A stretch of 5,329 bases of DNA from Nocardioides sp. (lineage in GTDB: Bacteria; Actinomycetota; Actinomycetes; Propionibacteriales; Nocardioidaceae). Position 1 is the stretch's first letter. Each line of letters opens with the position of its first letter. Where the stretch lies: positions 1 to 5,329 of the forward strand of contig JAOPXF010000493.1 of assembly GCA_025965295.1 (NCBI GenBank), written 5' to 3'. Below are positions 4,481-5,329 of the stretch, in pieces. The position numbers and the translations under genes are program-made. Under the pieces are notes generated by a model, which saw nothing but the letters and a program-made list of their open reading frames with translations, made no database searches and was not told the origin of the DNA.

Positions 4481-5329
4481 ACCGAGGAAGGACCTGACCG
4501 TCTCGATCGTGTCGATGTCCTGCGGGAGCTTGTCGTCGCGGTAGCGGACCACCCGGGCGAAGCGCAGGGCGACGCCGCCGGGGTAGCGGCTGGAGCGCTG
4601 GACGCCGTCGAAGGCGATCTCGACGACCTGCTCTGGCCGCACGTGGACGACGTACGACGACCGGTCGGCCGGTGAGGTGGCCAGCTCGGTGAACCGCTCG
4701 GTCTGCCAGGCGAGGATCTCGTCGGTCATGCCCTTGAAGGTCTTGCCGAGCATCACGAACTCGCCGGTGGCGGGATCGCGGGCGCCGAGGTGGATGTTGG
4801 AGAGCCACCCCTCGCGGCGGCCGCTGCCCCACTCGACGGCGAGCACGACGAGGTCGAGGGTGTGGACCGGCTTGACCTTCACCCAGGCCGAGCCCCGGCG
4901 CCCGGCGTCGTAGGGAGCCTGGACGTTCTTGACCACAACGCCCTCGTGGCCGGCGCGGAGCGCGTCGGCGAGGAAGTCGGCGGCCGCCTCCGCGTCGTCG
5001 GTGACCAGGCGCGGGACACGGTGCTCGGCCGGGACCAGCCGCTCGAGCGCGGCGAGCCGCTCGGTGCCGGGGGAGTCGAGCAGGTCATGGCCGTCGAGGT
5101 GGAGGACGTCGAAGAAGTACGGCGTGACGACCACCCCGCTCTGCCCATCGAGGGGGGCCTGGGCGGTGCGCGACGCGGTCTCCTGGAAGGGACGGGGACG
5201 GCCCGCGTCGTCGAGGGCGAGCGCCTCGCCGTCGAGCACGAAGCGGTCGGCCGGCAGCGCCCGGGCGATCGCGACCACCTCGGGCAGCCGGGCGGTGATG
5301 TCGTCGAGGGTGCGGGTGGCGATGCGGAT
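4478..5329 (-). CDS. ligB: ATP-dependent DNA ligase, LigB type, C-terminal 283 residues (5' end outside window)
   Basis: Only the C-terminal part is present; the frame is open to the right edge, so the start lies beyond it. It seals nicks in duplex DNA using ATP through enzyme-AMP and DNA-AMP intermediates. In fragment numbering, nucleotidyltransferase motifs appear in order: LDGEAL (motif III, 32-37), TPYFFDVLHLDG (IIIa region, 69-80), EGVVVK (motif IV, 129-134) and WVKVKP (motif V, 149-154). The OB-fold domain follows, with LSNIHLGARDPATGEFVMLGK, RPEQVVEIAFDGVQRSSRYPGG and RFARVVRYRDDK (motif VI region, 256-267). These match what I recall of M. tuberculosis LigB, about 510 residues. The adenylated lysine (motif I, KxDG) and the N-terminal DNA-binding domain lie outside the window, so activity cannot be judged. 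This is an accessory repair-type ligase, separate from the NAD-dependent replicative LigA. No signs of decay are seen; the stop is followed by two hairpins. Confidence 0.92.
   Translation of the reverse strand: MRIATRTLDDITARLPEVVAIARALPADRFVLDGEALALDDAGRPRPFQETASRTAQAPLDGQSGVVVTPYFFDVLHLDGHDLLDSPGTERLAALERLVPAEHRVPRLVTDDAEAAADFLADALRAGHEGVVVKNVQAPYDAGRRGSAWVKVKPVHTLDLVVLAVEWGSGRREGWLSNIHLGARDPATGEFVMLGKTFKGMTDEILAWQTERFTELATSPADRSSYVVHVRPEQVVEIAFDGVQRSSRYPGGVALRFARVVRYRDDKLPQDIDTIETVRSFLG

Noticed and set aside
3985..4497. A 170-codon plus-strand frame over the TetR gene and its upstream region
   Set aside because: It is antisense to the TetR gene, with no start signal or recognisable motif.
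1..5329. tRNA or rRNA genes, CRISPR arrays, insertion sequences, attachment sites or prophage genes
   Set aside because: I looked for clover-leaf arms, regularly spaced repeats, transposase motifs and long terminal inverted repeats and saw none.

Overview
The window is GC-rich (well above 65% by eye), with strongly GC-biased third codon positions and long antisense open frames. Its proteins are closest, from memory, to actinobacterial families, particularly those of Mycobacterium and Nocardioides. I take it to be a chromosomal segment of a high-GC actinobacterium; Nocardioides or a relative is my guess. Nothing in it indicates a plasmid, phage or insertion sequence.

Layout. (1) Positions 1-545, minus strand: the N-terminal part of a long FabG4-type 3-oxoacyl reductase, running off the left edge. 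(2) 546-675: a divergent intergenic region with short direct and inverted repeats. (3) 676-1971, plus: a FadA2/FadI-type acetyl-CoA acyltransferase. The divergent fabG4/fadA2 pair matches the arrangement I recall at M. tuberculosis Rv0242c/Rv0243. (4) 1966-2000: a perfect 10-bp stem that begins in the last codon and stop of fadA2. (5) 2023-3612, plus: a transmembrane PASTA-type Ser/Thr protein kinase whose extracellular C-terminus ends in a basic, histidine-rich tail built partly from a 21-bp tandem repeat. (6) 3637-4335, minus: a TetR-family regulator converging on the kinase gene, with a duplicated Ala-Ala-Gln-stop end. A palindromic operator and a -10 element are placed so that its mRNA would be leaderless. 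(7) 4478-5329, minus: the C-terminal half of an ATP-dependent DNA ligase of the LigB type, cut by the right edge.

How the genes may work together. The reductase and thiolase act on adjacent 3-oxoacyl intermediates: one interconverts 3-oxoacyl and 3-hydroxyacyl thioesters, the other cleaves or condenses 3-oxoacyl-CoA. They probably serve the same fatty-acid metabolism. The kinase is probably a cell-envelope sensor and has no evident functional link to its neighbours. The TetR protein very likely represses itself. Its operator sequence does not recur at the fabG4/fadA2 promoter, so there is no evidence here that it controls the lipid genes. The ligase looks like an unrelated DNA-repair neighbour.

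I found no clear sign of an undescribed multi-gene system. The most interesting items are the TetR operator and leaderless promoter, the stem over the fadA2 stop codon, the kinase tail repeat, and the duplicated stop of the TetR gene.
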